This document shows, one piece after another, positions 33,637-41,903 of a DNA stretch of 64,000 nucleotides. Within the stretch, counting starts at the first letter, position 1; every line of letters starts with the position of its first letter. Below the pieces are notes generated by a model. The model saw only the letters and a program-made list of their open reading frames with translations. It was not told where the DNA came from and ran no database searches. Source of the DNA: Halospina sp040196175 (GTDB taxonomy: Bacteria; Pseudomonadota; Gammaproteobacteria; Pseudomonadales; Oleiphilaceae); assembly GCF_040196175.1 (NCBI RefSeq), contig NZ_JBEFNF010000001.1, positions 62,001 to 126,000 of the forward strand, given 5' to 3'. Made by a program: the position numbers and the translations under genes.

Positions 33637-34992
33637 CTATTGGGCCGGAATGGACAGCAGCGCAGAGGCGAGGCTGAAGTAGACAAGGATGCCGGCAACG
33701 TCCGCGATGAATGAAACCACCGGGGCGCTGGCGGTGGCCGGGTCCATGTTGAGCTTGTTGAGCACGAAGGGTAACGACATGCCGATGAGACTACCACTGA
33801 GGACCACGATAACCATGGTCAGCGACACTACGTGAGCCAGTTCGATGCCGCCGCGATAGAGTCCGATGGCGGCTACCGCTGCGGCCATGGTCAGCCCCAA
33901 CATCAGTCCTAGGCCGATCTCGCGCAACAGCATGCGAAACCAGTCCCGGCTGATGACATCGCCGGTGGCGATGGCGCGCACCATCAGCGTAGCGGATTGC
34001 GAGCCGGCGTTACCGGCGCTGGCGATCAGCAGTGGCAGAAAGAACACCAGCCCGACATGGGCCTGAATGGTCTCTTCGTAGAGCGAAATACTGGCGCCAG
34101 AAAAAACATTGGCGAATACCAGCAGAACCAGCCACAGGATGCGTTTCTGGTAGAGGGTGGTCAGAGCGGTTTGCTTGAGGCTTCCAGGGAGATCGCCAAC
34201 ACTGGCGCCCTTGTGAATGTCCTCGGTGGCCTCGGCCTCCTGAACGTCCATGGCGTCGTCATGGGTTACGATCCCGACCATACGCTCTTCGTCGTCCACC
34301 ACAGGCAGCGCGAGCAGGTCATAATCGGCGATCAGTCGGGCGGCCTCGGCGCTGGGGGCGTCTGTGTGGACGTTCACGACCTCGGTCTGCATCAGGTCCT
34401 CAACCGAATCGCCGGGTGAGGCCACCACCAGGCCGCTGAGGGTGACGATGCCAAGAAGATGGCGCTCGGTATCGAGCACGTAGGCAACGTAGATGGTTTC
34501 TTTGTTCAGTGCCTGCAGCCGCAATCGTTCGATGGCCTGACGGGCGCTGATGTGCGCGGGCACTGTGGCGTACTCGCTGGTCATGACCGAGCCGACGGTG
34601 CCTTCAGGGTAGCTGGTCAGCCGCAGCAGGTCCTCGCGCTCGGCCTTGGCCAGTGCCGGCATCAGTGCCTCCTGAACGTCGCCGGGCAGCTCTTGGTAGA
34701 GGTCGGCGCGTTCGTCGGCGTTCATGTCCGTCAGCAGCCGGGCCTGGGTGTGGCGCCCCAGGTGCTGGACCATTTTCAGCTGATGGGTTGGCTGCATGTA
34801 GGGCAGGATGCGTGCTTGGGTGCGGCGGTCGAGCTGGTCGAAAAGGGCGTAGGCTGGTTCGGCGTCAAGCTCGTCAATAACCCCGCCGATTTCCGCAGGG
34901 TGGCGGTTATTGATGAACTCAACGGCGGCCTCGAGATCGCCCTGATCAAGCAGCGTTCGGACTTCGGACTCGAGTTCAACGGTTTCGGTCAT
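33637..34992 (-). CDS. mgtE: Magnesium transporter MgtE
   Basis: 451 aa. N-terminal superhelical domain (LLDQGDLEAAVEFINNRHPAEIG), two CBS domains (about 130-250, with TEVVNVHTDAPSAEAARLIADYDLLALPVVDDE), the plug helix, and five C-terminal membrane helices with FFLPLLIASAGNAGSQSATLMVRAI and the C-terminal MDPATASAPVVSFIADVAGILVYF stretch. Channel for Mg2+ gated by cytosolic Mg2+ through the N and CBS domains. Twelve bp separate it from apbE upstream. Confidence 0.95.
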   Translation of the reverse strand: MTETVELESEVRTLLDQGDLEAAVEFINNRHPAEIGGVIDELDAEPAYALFDQLDRRTQARILPYMQPTHQLKMVQHLGRHTQARLLTDMNADERADLYQELPGDVQEALMPALAKAEREDLLRLTSYPEGTVGSVMTSEYATVPAHISARQAIERLRLQALNKETIYVAYVLDTERHLLGIVTLSGLVVASPGDSVEDLMQTEVVNVHTDAPSAEAARLIADYDLLALPVVDDEERMVGIVTHDDAMDVQEAEATEDIHKGASVGDLPGSLKQTALTTLYQKRILWLVLLVFANVFSGASISLYEETIQAHVGLVFFLPLLIASAGNAGSQSATLMVRAIATGDVISRDWFRMLLREIGLGLMLGLTMAAAVAAIGLYRGGIELAHVVSLTMVIVVLSGSLIGMSLPFVLNKLNMDPATASAPVVSFIADVAGILVYFSLASALLSIPAQ

Positions 34993-35004
34993 GGCCGTCT
35001 CCGG

Positions 35005-36084
35005 TCAGTCGGTTTTGAGCGCTGCCAGATCCTCTTCGGAGAGCATCTGTTCAAGGGCCGGGGAGATCCGGGTACGGAAACGCTGCTGTGCGTGCTCAAT
35101 GACAAGTACGGCAATGCCGTGGTTGCGAGCATAGTCGAGGGTGGCCTCCACGCCCATGACCATGAAGGCGGTGGCCAGCGCATCCGCCATGCGGTTGCTG
35201 GGGTGGAAAACGCTGGCTGAGGCCAGTGAATGTGTAACGGGTCGCCCGTCGCGCGGGTCAATGGTATGCGAGTAACGCTGCCCGTCCACTTCGAAATAGT
35301 TACGGTAATCGCCGGATGTCGCCAGTGACATATCCGATAGCGGTAGCACATGATGAGCGCTCTGAGGCCCATCCCGGGGAACTTCAATGCCGATTCGCCA
35401 GGGCGAGCTCTCTGCCTTGCGACCGCTGGCTTTGAGGTCCCCGCCGATATTTACCAGGTGGTTGGGGTAACCGCGCTCCTTCAGTAGCCGGGCCACCCGG
35501 TCTACAGCCTCGCCCTTGGCAATGGCGGAAAGATCCACGAAAAGGTCTGTCATTCGTCGGGCGCGGTTGTTATCAGAGTCAAGTTCCAGGTTCGCGTGGC
35601 CAACTCGCTTCAGGCGAGCTTCGATGGCGGCATCCGAGGGCACTTCAGTAGGCCGGGCTTCGGGCCCGAAGCTCCAGAGGTTTACAAGGTCTCCGATGGT
35701 GGCGTCGAAGGCCCCATCGGTGCGCTCTGACAACCTTTCGGCGGTGCTGACAACATCGATAACGCCTTCAGGCAGCTCTACCCATTTACCCGGAGGGTGA
35801 TTGTTCAGGCGCATAAGATCGGAATCATCGCGGTAGGTGGACATACTCAGGTCAACATTCTGGAGTGTTCCGCGTACCGCTTCATGCAGAGTTTCCTTGC
35901 GACTCTGGGCGAGTGTTTCCGCAACGCTGACTCGGTAGAAGGTACCGAAGATCCGCCCTTCCAGGTGGGTAACAGGGATCTCGCGACTGTCCGGCTCATT
36001 GGCATCGCCGCATGCACTCAGCAACAGCAACGGAAGCAGCAGGGCGAGAATACAGACGGACAGACGCATGGTACTGCTTGGCAT
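35005..36084 (-). CDS. apbE: FAD:protein FMN transferase ApbE (lipoprotein)
   Basis: 359 aa. Signal peptide with lipobox LLLSAC predicts a periplasmic lipoprotein. ApbE motifs: GTFYRVSV, LSMSTYRDDSDLMRLN, DGAFDATIGDLVNLWSFGP, VDLSAIAKGEAVDRVA, YLVNIGGDLKASG-like (HLVNIGGDLKASG), YSHTIDPRDGRPV and a final domain with FMVMGVEATLDYA. It attaches FMN to threonine of flavoproteins such as NqrB/C and RnfD/G using Mg2+. Start at 36084 is set by GGAGCCGCC and the signal peptide; a longer open frame to 36351 runs over the upstream terminator. Confidence 0.93.
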   Translation of the reverse strand: MPSSTMRLSVCILALLLPLLLLSACGDANEPDSREIPVTHLEGRIFGTFYRVSVAETLAQSRKETLHEAVRGTLQNVDLSMSTYRDDSDLMRLNNHPPGKWVELPEGVIDVVSTAERLSERTDGAFDATIGDLVNLWSFGPEARPTEVPSDAAIEARLKRVGHANLELDSDNNRARRMTDLFVDLSAIAKGEAVDRVARLLKERGYPNHLVNIGGDLKASGRKAESSPWRIGIEVPRDGPQSAHHVLPLSDMSLATSGDYRNYFEVDGQRYSHTIDPRDGRPVTHSLASASVFHPSNRMADALATAFMVMGVEATLDYARNHGIAVLVIEHAQQRFRTRISPALEQMLSEEDLAALKTD

Positions 36085-36115
36085 GGCGGCTCCGGCAAGG
36101 TCAGTGGCTGACGTT

Positions 36116-36121
36116 ATTATA
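36116..36121 (-). promoter_or_regulatory. Putative -10 element of apbE
   Basis: Perfect TATAAT on the minus strand, 32 bp upstream of the apbE ATG. It is directly preceded by a small hairpin (CCCGCT-loop-AGCGGG, 36122-36136) in the spacer. No convincing -35 element. Confidence 0.4.
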
Positions 36122-36157
36122 CCCGCTTGGAGCGGGCTTAACATCCGTGGGGCGGAC

Positions 36158-36188
36158 ACAAAAAAGCCCGGCCGGAGCCGGGCTTGAG
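36158..36188 (-). terminator. Rho-independent terminator of the TRAP binding-protein gene
   Basis: On the minus strand AGCCCGGC-TCCG-GCCGGGCT (36184-36165) forms an 8-bp GC stem followed by a run of U (36164-36159). It lies 31 bp after the stop of the DctP-like gene and upstream of apbE. Clear intrinsic terminator. Confidence 0.85.
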
Positions 36189-36214
36189 CTGATTCCTTTT
36201 GTAAAAAGAGCGAA

Positions 36215-37348
36215 TCAGCCGTCGCTGGAAGCCATTTCCTCTTCGGTTGTTTCAACCTTTTCAAGGATGGTGTCGAGGATTTCCTGGCCTTTTTCACCAG
36301 CCTGTTCCAGATAGATCTGACGTACGTCCTTGCTGGCTTCGCGGAAGACATCGCGCTCTTCCTCGGTCAGTTCAACCCACTCAGTACCACCTTCATCGAG
36401 GATTGTCTGGAGACGCTCCTCGTTGTATTCGCGCTGCTTCTTGGCGATCCAGGGTGCCATGTTACCCCGCACATCCATGATCAGCTCCTGGCGCTCATCC
36501 GAGAGGTTGTTGAACCAGTTGTTGCCGGTTGCCAGAGTGGTAATGAACTGTGCGTGGCGTGCGGAGGTCAGAACGTCCTGTTCCTCGTAGAAGCTCATCT
36601 CCTCAATGGCGAAGATCGGGTTCACCTGGCCGTCGATCTGACCCAGCTGCAGACCACTGTAGACCTCGGAATAGGGTGTCGGCGTTGGATTGGCGCCATA
36701 GGCCTTATAGGACTCCACCAGGATAGGCGAGGTCATGGTGCGGATTTTGAAATCCGCGAAGTCTTCCGGGCTGCGGAGCGCTTTGTCACCACTCCAGACC
36801 ATCCAGCCTTCCGGGATGATATCAAGCAGGCGCAGGTCCTGATCGTTGTAGAGCGGCTGAAAAAGGCCGTACACCTCCGGGTCGGAGAGCACCTTGCTGT
36901 TCACCTTCGGATTCTCTGAGAGTACGAAGTGCAACGTGAAGATGCCGACTTCCGGGATGGCGTCCGCCAGATGACCGGGGGAAGCAAACGCCATTTCAAT
37001 GGCGCCGTTCTGAAGCAGTTCGGTCAGCTGCGAGGACGTGCCGAGGGTTCCGTAGGGATAGACCTCAACCGTTACCTCACCATCAGTGCGATCTTCAATG
37101 CGGCTCTTGAATTCCTGAGCATAGGCGTCCTGAACGCTGCCCTCGACTTCCTCCAGCGCAAAGCGCCAGGTGTCGGATTCACGTTGTTGCGCCAGTTCCT
37201 CGTCACGGTCCATCTCTTCCTGCGACTGTCCCTCCTGTTCACTGGCGGAGTCGCCACTGGTGGCGTCGCCACTGTCGGAGCAGCCGTAAAGAAATGCCAT
37301 GGCGAGCAGCATGATAAGGCCCGTAAGCCATTGGCGGGGTTGATTCAT
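36215..37348 (-). CDS. dctP: TRAP transporter substrate-binding protein DctP
   Basis: 377 aa. Lipobox FLYGC (Cys at about 23) predicts a lipoprotein rather than a free periplasmic protein. It is followed by an unusual Ser/Glu/Asp-rich linker (~40 residues, SDSGDATSGDSASEQEGQSQ). The DctP fold is shown by EFKSRIEDRTDGEVTVEVYPYGTLG, IEMAFASPGHLAD, IRTMTSPILVESYKAYGANPTPTPY and SEVYSGLQLGQIDGQVNP. The conserved Arg of IRTM would bind the substrate carboxylate. Ligand unknown. Divergent from dctQM, across a 169-bp promoter region. Confidence 0.92.
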   Translation of the reverse strand: MNQPRQWLTGLIMLLAMAFLYGCSDSGDATSGDSASEQEGQSQEEMDRDEELAQQRESDTWRFALEEVEGSVQDAYAQEFKSRIEDRTDGEVTVEVYPYGTLGTSSQLTELLQNGAIEMAFASPGHLADAIPEVGIFTLHFVLSENPKVNSKVLSDPEVYGLFQPLYNDQDLRLLDIIPEGWMVWSGDKALRSPEDFADFKIRTMTSPILVESYKAYGANPTPTPYSEVYSGLQLGQIDGQVNPIFAIEEMSFYEEQDVLTSARHAQFITTLATGNNWFNNLSDERQELIMDVRGNMAPWIAKKQREYNEERLQTILDEGGTEWVELTEEERDVFREASKDVRQIYLEQAGEKGQEILDTILEKVETTEEEMASSDG

Positions 37349-37426
37349 ACCCTGTCTCCCTTTGTCGGATTTTCTTATTGATCCAGTTTAAACATAACAC
37401 ATCTTTACACAAGCAAAAGCGCTGAA

Positions 37427-37439
37427 CGGGAATTTCCCG
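37427..37439. promoter_or_regulatory. Dyad in the divergent dctP-dctQ promoter region
   Basis: CGGGAA-T-TTCCCG, a perfect 6-bp inverted repeat with one central base, 79 bp from each of the two divergent starts. Candidate operator for a shared regulator; no regulator gene is adjacent. Confidence 0.35.
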
Positions 37440-37517
37440 CAACGGGCAATGCAATGTTGCTGAACCCCGGCCGTGCAGACTATCGTTACAGGCAATCAGC
37501 CTGCGGAGTGTCCCATT

Positions 37518-38432
37518 ATGGACCAACCCCAAGTCGGCCATGGTGGTGGCTGGCGTAATGCCCTGAAGGTGCCATTTGATTGGATTGATTCGGGCCTTGA
37601 CTGGTTTGAGCGCAGTGCACTGATTGCATGCGTTGCGGGTATGGCAACGGTGACAGTAAGCAACGTGATTGCCCGTAACCTACTTGGCTTCAGCCTTCAG
37701 TTCGCTAATGATACGGCCCAGATGCTGCTGGTGATGGTCACCTTTCTCGGGATCGGGATCGGTGCCCGCCATGCCCGCCATATCCGGGTTTCCGCCTTAC
37801 ATGACCTGCTGCCCCACCTGGGCCAGAAGATTCTTCTTGTTTTCGTGAATCTGACCACAGCCTGGCTGTTGTTAGCTCTGGCGGATTTTGGCTGGAACTA
37901 TGCCACCTCGGTGCAGCGAACCTGCCGTGTGCTGCCTGATGCAATGGGGCTGGGGTTTTTCTCTGTTCCTATCGGGGGGATGCCCCTGACAGTGGGTATT
38001 GTGGTCACCCTCATCGTTTTCGCGCTGGGCGGGCATCTGATCCGGCTCGCGACTGAAGGCGGCGAGCGCCTATTGGCCCGTTTCGAGGGGCTGCGCCATC
38101 ACGCCGTAGCACTGCTGGGATTGACCGTGCTGGCACTGCTGGCCTGGGGCGTGTTCCATGTGTTTATTGAAATGGTCAATGCCCGAAGCGGGCAGTGCCG
38201 GGTAACCTCTTCAACCGGTTTCCCGGTTTACCTTAATTACATGGTGGTACCACTGGGCTTTCTGTTTGGCGGTATCCAGTTCTTTCTGGCCGGCGTCAGG
38301 AATCTCATCAGTCCGGAGAATTACCTGTCCTGGTACCAGAAGGATGAATACGAAGAAGAGGGCGCTGACCCGGGCATGACCGGCGGCTTCGATCCCGAAG
38401 AGGACCTGACAGAGGATCGCGACCGTGGCTGA
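37518..38432 (+). CDS. dctQ: TRAP transporter small permease subunit DctQ (extended)
   Basis: 304 aa, longer than the usual 160-230. The DctQ core is visible in the first ~150 residues (VTVSNVIARNLLGFSLQFANDTAQMLLVMVTFLGIGIGARHARHIRV). An additional segment with two or three more membrane stretches (GLTVLALLAWGVFHVFIE) follows; YMVVPLGFLFGGIQFFLAGVRN is the final DctQ helix, so the insertion lies inside the subunit. Cysteines in QRTCRVLP and SGQCRVTS stand on apparent external loops. ATG at 37518 after CGGAGTGTCCCATT. The end overlaps dctM by 8 bp. Confidence 0.85.
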   Translation: MDQPQVGHGGGWRNALKVPFDWIDSGLDWFERSALIACVAGMATVTVSNVIARNLLGFSLQFANDTAQMLLVMVTFLGIGIGARHARHIRVSALHDLLPHLGQKILLVFVNLTTAWLLLALADFGWNYATSVQRTCRVLPDAMGLGFFSVPIGGMPLTVGIVVTLIVFALGGHLIRLATEGGERLLARFEGLRHHAVALLGLTVLALLAWGVFHVFIEMVNARSGQCRVTSSTGFPVYLNYMVVPLGFLFGGIQFFLAGVRNLISPENYLSWYQKDEYEEEGADPGMTGGFDPEEDLTEDRDRG

Positions 38433-39756
38433 ACTGATTGAATGGCTCAACCTCGCATCCATGACCACACCGGATGTTGCTCTGCTGGTGGGGATCGTGA
38501 TGATCGTGCTGCTGCTGATGGGGTATCCCATGATGGTCCCGCTTACAGCGGGGGCACTGTTGCTTATGGCGGCCAAGTTCTCCGGACTCAATGAGGCCAC
38601 CCTTATCCAGCAGATGATCGGGGGCGTTGAACAGACGGTACTGGTGGCGGTGCCCATGTTCATCCTGGCCGCTGACATCATGATCAAAGGGAATACCGCC
38701 AACCGGCTTCTGGATCTGGTGAGCAAGTTTGTGGGCCATATCCGGGGTGGGCTACCGGTGACGACGGCCATTTCCTGCACGCTGTTTGGGGCAGTGTCCG
38801 GCTCGACTCAGGCTACGGTGGTAGCCATGGGGCGGCCGCTGCGGCCCAGGCTGATCGAGGCCGGTTATACGGACCGGTTCGCCATCGCGCTGATCATCAA
38901 TGCCAGCGATATTGCCCTGCTGATTCCGCCGTCCATCGGCATGATCATTTATGGGGTTGTTTCCGGTACCTCAGTCGGGGCGCTGTTTATTGCCGGCATC
39001 GGGCCGGGGCTTATGATCCTGACACTTTTTGCCATCTACTGTTATGGCATATCGGTGTGGAGAGATATTCCGGTGCTGCCCAGGGCCAGCTGGCAGGAGC
39101 GGCTGGTAGCTCTGAAACGGGCCAGTCTGGCGACCGGTTTCCCGGTGATCATCATTGGGGGGATTTACACCGGCACGTTCAGCCCCACCGAGGCGGCCTC
39201 GATGTCCGTGGCTTATGCGCTGTTTCTGGAAATGGTGCTGTACCGGCAGGTGCGCCCGTCTCAGCTTCCGGAGATCGCCTTGTCGACCGGTATGATCACG
39301 GCCGTGGTCTTCATTCTTGTGGCAGCGGGTATGGCGTTCTCCTGGATGATCTCCTTTGCGCAGATTCCGAGCCTGGTTCTGGGGGATATGCTGGCCGAGG
39401 CCTCGCAGCACCCGTACCAGTTGCTGGTGCTGATTGCGGTGGCGTACTTCGTGGGCTGTATGTTCGTGGATCCGATTGTGGTGATCCTGGTACTGACGCC
39501 CATCTTCTCTCCTGCCATTGCCACGGCCGGTCTGGATCCTGTGCATGTAGGCACATTGGTGGTACTGCAAGCGGCGATTGGATCGGCGACGCCACCGTTC
39601 GGCTGTGACATCTTCACGGCGGTGGCGATCTTCCGGCGGCCCTACCTGGAGGTTATCCGCGGAACGCCACCGTTTGTGCTGATTCTTCTGCTTTCCACAG
39701 CACTGCTGATCATGTTCCCGCAGATTGCGCTTTTTCTGCCTAACCTGATGCGGTAA
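38425..39756 (+). CDS. dctM: TRAP transporter large permease subunit DctM
   Basis: 443 aa, about 12 membrane helices. Family motifs: PLTAGALLLMAAKFSG, VAVPMFILAADIMIKGNTANRLLD, FGAVSGSTQATVVAMG, IINASDIALLIPPSIGMIIYGVVSGTSVG, GGIYTGTFSPTEAASMSVAYA and PPFGCDIFTAVAIFRRPYLEVIRG. Forms the Na+-driven channel with DctQ. GTG start, overlapping dctQ. Confidence 0.94.
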   Translation: MAELIEWLNLASMTTPDVALLVGIVMIVLLLMGYPMMVPLTAGALLLMAAKFSGLNEATLIQQMIGGVEQTVLVAVPMFILAADIMIKGNTANRLLDLVSKFVGHIRGGLPVTTAISCTLFGAVSGSTQATVVAMGRPLRPRLIEAGYTDRFAIALIINASDIALLIPPSIGMIIYGVVSGTSVGALFIAGIGPGLMILTLFAIYCYGISVWRDIPVLPRASWQERLVALKRASLATGFPVIIIGGIYTGTFSPTEAASMSVAYALFLEMVLYRQVRPSQLPEIALSTGMITAVVFILVAAGMAFSWMISFAQIPSLVLGDMLAEASQHPYQLLVLIAVAYFVGCMFVDPIVVILVLTPIFSPAIATAGLDPVHVGTLVVLQAAIGSATPPFGCDIFTAVAIFRRPYLEVIRGTPPFVLILLLSTALLIMFPQIALFLPNLMR

Positions 39757-39780
39757 CACCAACTTGAAAGGATGCGCTTT

Positions 39781-40689
39781 ATGAGTCACGAGCCCAATGA
39801 TGTGCAATTCAACGTTAATGGCGAGGCACTAGCCGGCTGGTGGTTCCAGCCGGAGCTGGCGGTGCGCACGCCGTGCCCCTGCATCGTGATGGCGCATGGC
39901 CTTGGGGGAACCCGTGATGCGGGTCTTGAGCCCTATGCCCGGGCCTTTGCGGCAGCGGGGTTTGCTGTGCTGCTGTTTGACTACCGTTGTTTCGGGGCCA
40001 GTGAGGGGCAGCCACGCCAGCTTGTTTCCGTCCGCCACCAGCTGGTGGACTGGCAGGGAGCCATTGATTTCGCACGCCAGCAGCCGGGCATTGATCCTGA
40101 ACGAATCGCCCTCTGGGGGTCCTCTTTCTCAGGAGGCCATGTGCTGGTGGCGGCGGCCCGGGATGGCAGCGTAGCCGCCGTATCAGCCCAGGGGCCGATG
40201 GTGGATGGACTGGCTGCCGTGTTCAATGTGGTGAGTTATGCCGGTATTGGCGGAATCGTGCGGCTGAGCACGCTGGCACTCAGGGATCAATTCCAGGCCC
40301 TTGTGGGCGGCGCCCCCCTTTATGCACCCATTGTGGGCCAGCCGGGTGAGACCGCTGCCATGGCGACTGCGGATGCCTATGACGGTTACCGGGCAATTGC
40401 CCCTCCGGACTGGCGTAATGAGCTTGCGGCCAGGCTGGCGCTGCAGCTGCCGCTATACCGCCCCGTGCGATCTGCCCGTGAGCTCCCGTGCCCGGCTCTG
40501 ATCCAGGTCTGTGGCCGTGACTCAGTAGCACCGCCGGAGGCGGCGGAAAAGGCGGCGCGCAAGGCGGGGGCCCGGGCGGAGCTGCGCCGTTACGACGATC
40601 TGGGGCATTTCGACATCTATGTCGGCGATGGTTTTGACCGTTCCTCGTCGGACCAGATTGATTTCTTCCAGCGTCATCTTCTGCCGTGA
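39781..40689 (+). CDS. Alpha/beta hydrolase
   Basis: 302 aa. Oxyanion-loop motif IVMAHGLGGTRDAGLEPYA, then FDYRCFGASEGQPRQL, the nucleophile elbow ALWGSSFSGGHVL, an acid in VCGRDSVAPPEAAEKAARKAG and a C-terminal histidine in DLGHFDIYVG. It resembles the hydrolases related to YcjY/acyl-transferase-like peptidases; the substrate is unknown. The ATG at 39781 has AAAGGATGCGCTTT before it. It follows dctM by 24 bp and may be part of the same transcript; the GTG of the downstream broken sensor gene overlaps its stop. Confidence 0.88.
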   Translation: MSHEPNDVQFNVNGEALAGWWFQPELAVRTPCPCIVMAHGLGGTRDAGLEPYARAFAAAGFAVLLFDYRCFGASEGQPRQLVSVRHQLVDWQGAIDFARQQPGIDPERIALWGSSFSGGHVLVAAARDGSVAAVSAQGPMVDGLAAVFNVVSYAGIGGIVRLSTLALRDQFQALVGGAPLYAPIVGQPGETAAMATADAYDGYRAIAPPDWRNELAARLALQLPLYRPVRSARELPCPALIQVCGRDSVAPPEAAEKAARKAGARAELRRYDDLGHFDIYVGDGFDRSSSDQIDFFQRHLLP

Positions 40690-41330
40690 AAGAAGCGCCG
40701 ATCCCGGATGACGAACCGCAGCGCCAAGCGGCACTGGAGGAATACGAACTCCTGAACCAGGGCCCCTAGGCGTGGTTTGACGACATTGTGGCCGTGGCGG
40801 TTGAGGTCTGCGGCACCGACATGGCCATGCTAAACCTGCTCGATAATGGGCAGCAGCTGTACAAGGCCGCCTTCGGGATGAATCGCGAACACTTCATTCC
40901 GGAGCGTTCCTACTCCTTCTGCGGCCACGCCATTGTGCAGCCCGGCTTATCGGATGCGCGAGCTCGATGCCCGCTACCAGCGCTAGACGTCTCTGGTAGC
41001 AGTGACGGCCCACAGCGCTTCGGAGCCGGACACCCAGCAACGCCAGTTCATGGACGCGTACCTGACCAAGCTGCTGACCTTTCTGGGGCTCTACCGGCCG
41101 CTTAGCCAATGGCTGGATACCAGGGAAGATCCGTGGGCCGGCACTCCTGTGGACGGGGAGGTCGTCGATGAGATGTCGAACGAAGGGCGTTCACTGGCGG
41201 ATGAGCGCATGGTGGAAAGGGAGCTGGTTTTGCAGAATCTGGGCGGGAACCCGCGGTCGGTTATTTCACTGCCGGCTGAGCAGGTCGTCTTCAGCAACCA
41301 GTATGGTCAGTTCCGAGGGGCATCCATTGT
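40686..41330 (+). pseudogene. Remnant of a GAF-receiver hybrid sensor gene
   Basis: Two pieces of one signalling protein in two frames. In the frame from GTG 40686: IPDDEPQRQAALEEYELLNQ, an amber codon (40767-40769), then AWFDDIVAVAVEVCGTDMAM and ERSYSFCGHAIVQPG: the start and middle of a GAF domain as in many sensor kinases. The +1 frame from about 40942 gives YRMRELDARYQR, a second amber codon (40984-40986), then LVAVTAHSASEPDTQQRQFM and DAYLTKLL: the end of a receiver domain (compare VALTAHA...DDYLTKP). The whole kinase core between them is absent. The last part (LVLQNLGGNPRSV) could be an HPt remnant. Large deletion plus two stops imply a dead gene. Confidence 0.75.
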
Positions 41331-41645
41331 TCAGTCGAGAAAACGGAACATGCGCTGGAAGTGGGCGATTTCCAGTATCTCCTGAACCACGCCGGAGACG
41401 TTGCTGAGCACGATCTCGATGTTGCGGTTCTGGGCCTTTTCGCGCAGCAGCAACAGGGTGCCCAGGGCGGCGCTGTCGAGATAGTCAAGATTGCTCAGGT
41501 CCAGCACGATGTATTGGGTGCCTGGCGTTTCCAGTGCTTGCGTCTGCTTGGGTTTGAAGTCGGTATAGACATTAAAGTCGAACTGGCCATGGAGGCTCAG
41601 AGTGACAGTGCCTTCACCGTCGTCGTGTTTTTCAATGCTGAACAT
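41331..41645 (-). CDS. STAS-domain protein (anti-sigma-factor antagonist type)
   Basis: 104 aa, single STAS domain: TVTLSLHGQFDFNVYTDFK, IVLDLSNLDYLDSAALGTLL with the serine that is phosphorylated in SpoIIAA-type proteins (about residue 59), and IVLSNVSGVVQEILEIAHF. Normally partner of a HATPase anti-sigma kinase and a PP2C phosphatase; neither is present here. The neighbouring broken sensor gene may once have been part of the same pathway. Confidence 0.88.
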   Translation of the reverse strand: MFSIEKHDDGEGTVTLSLHGQFDFNVYTDFKPKQTQALETPGTQYIVLDLSNLDYLDSAALGTLLLLREKAQNRNIEIVLSNVSGVVQEILEIAHFQRMFRFLD

Positions 41646-41672
41646 GGCAAAGTTCTCGGTCTGGGTCAGAGT

Positions 41673-41701
41673 AAGTCCATGCTGCCTGTGGACATGGACT
41701 T
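41673..41701. promoter_or_regulatory. Hairpin upstream of the STAS gene
   Basis: AAGTCCATG (41673-41681) and CATGGACTT (41693-41701) form a perfect 9-bp stem with an 11-nt loop, in the 258-bp intergenic stretch, 28-56 bp upstream of the STAS start. Leader hairpin or operator; nothing else decides. The rest of 41702-41903 shows no clear feature. Confidence 0.3.
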
Positions 41702-41903
41702 CCGGGTCAAAGTCGCATCCTGAGCACTAGCGCCCTCGCCCCGTGCATTGGGTCAGCCTGGATGTCATCATTAACGGACTGTTTCAGTGTCTCCCTGAAT
41801 TAAGCTTATGCGGTCTCATTGCTGGGTCAAACGGTATTTGCCTGGACGAAGGCCCTGCTGGAGACAGGGATCAGTGTTCAACCTTTGTTCAGGATCAGTC
41901 TGG

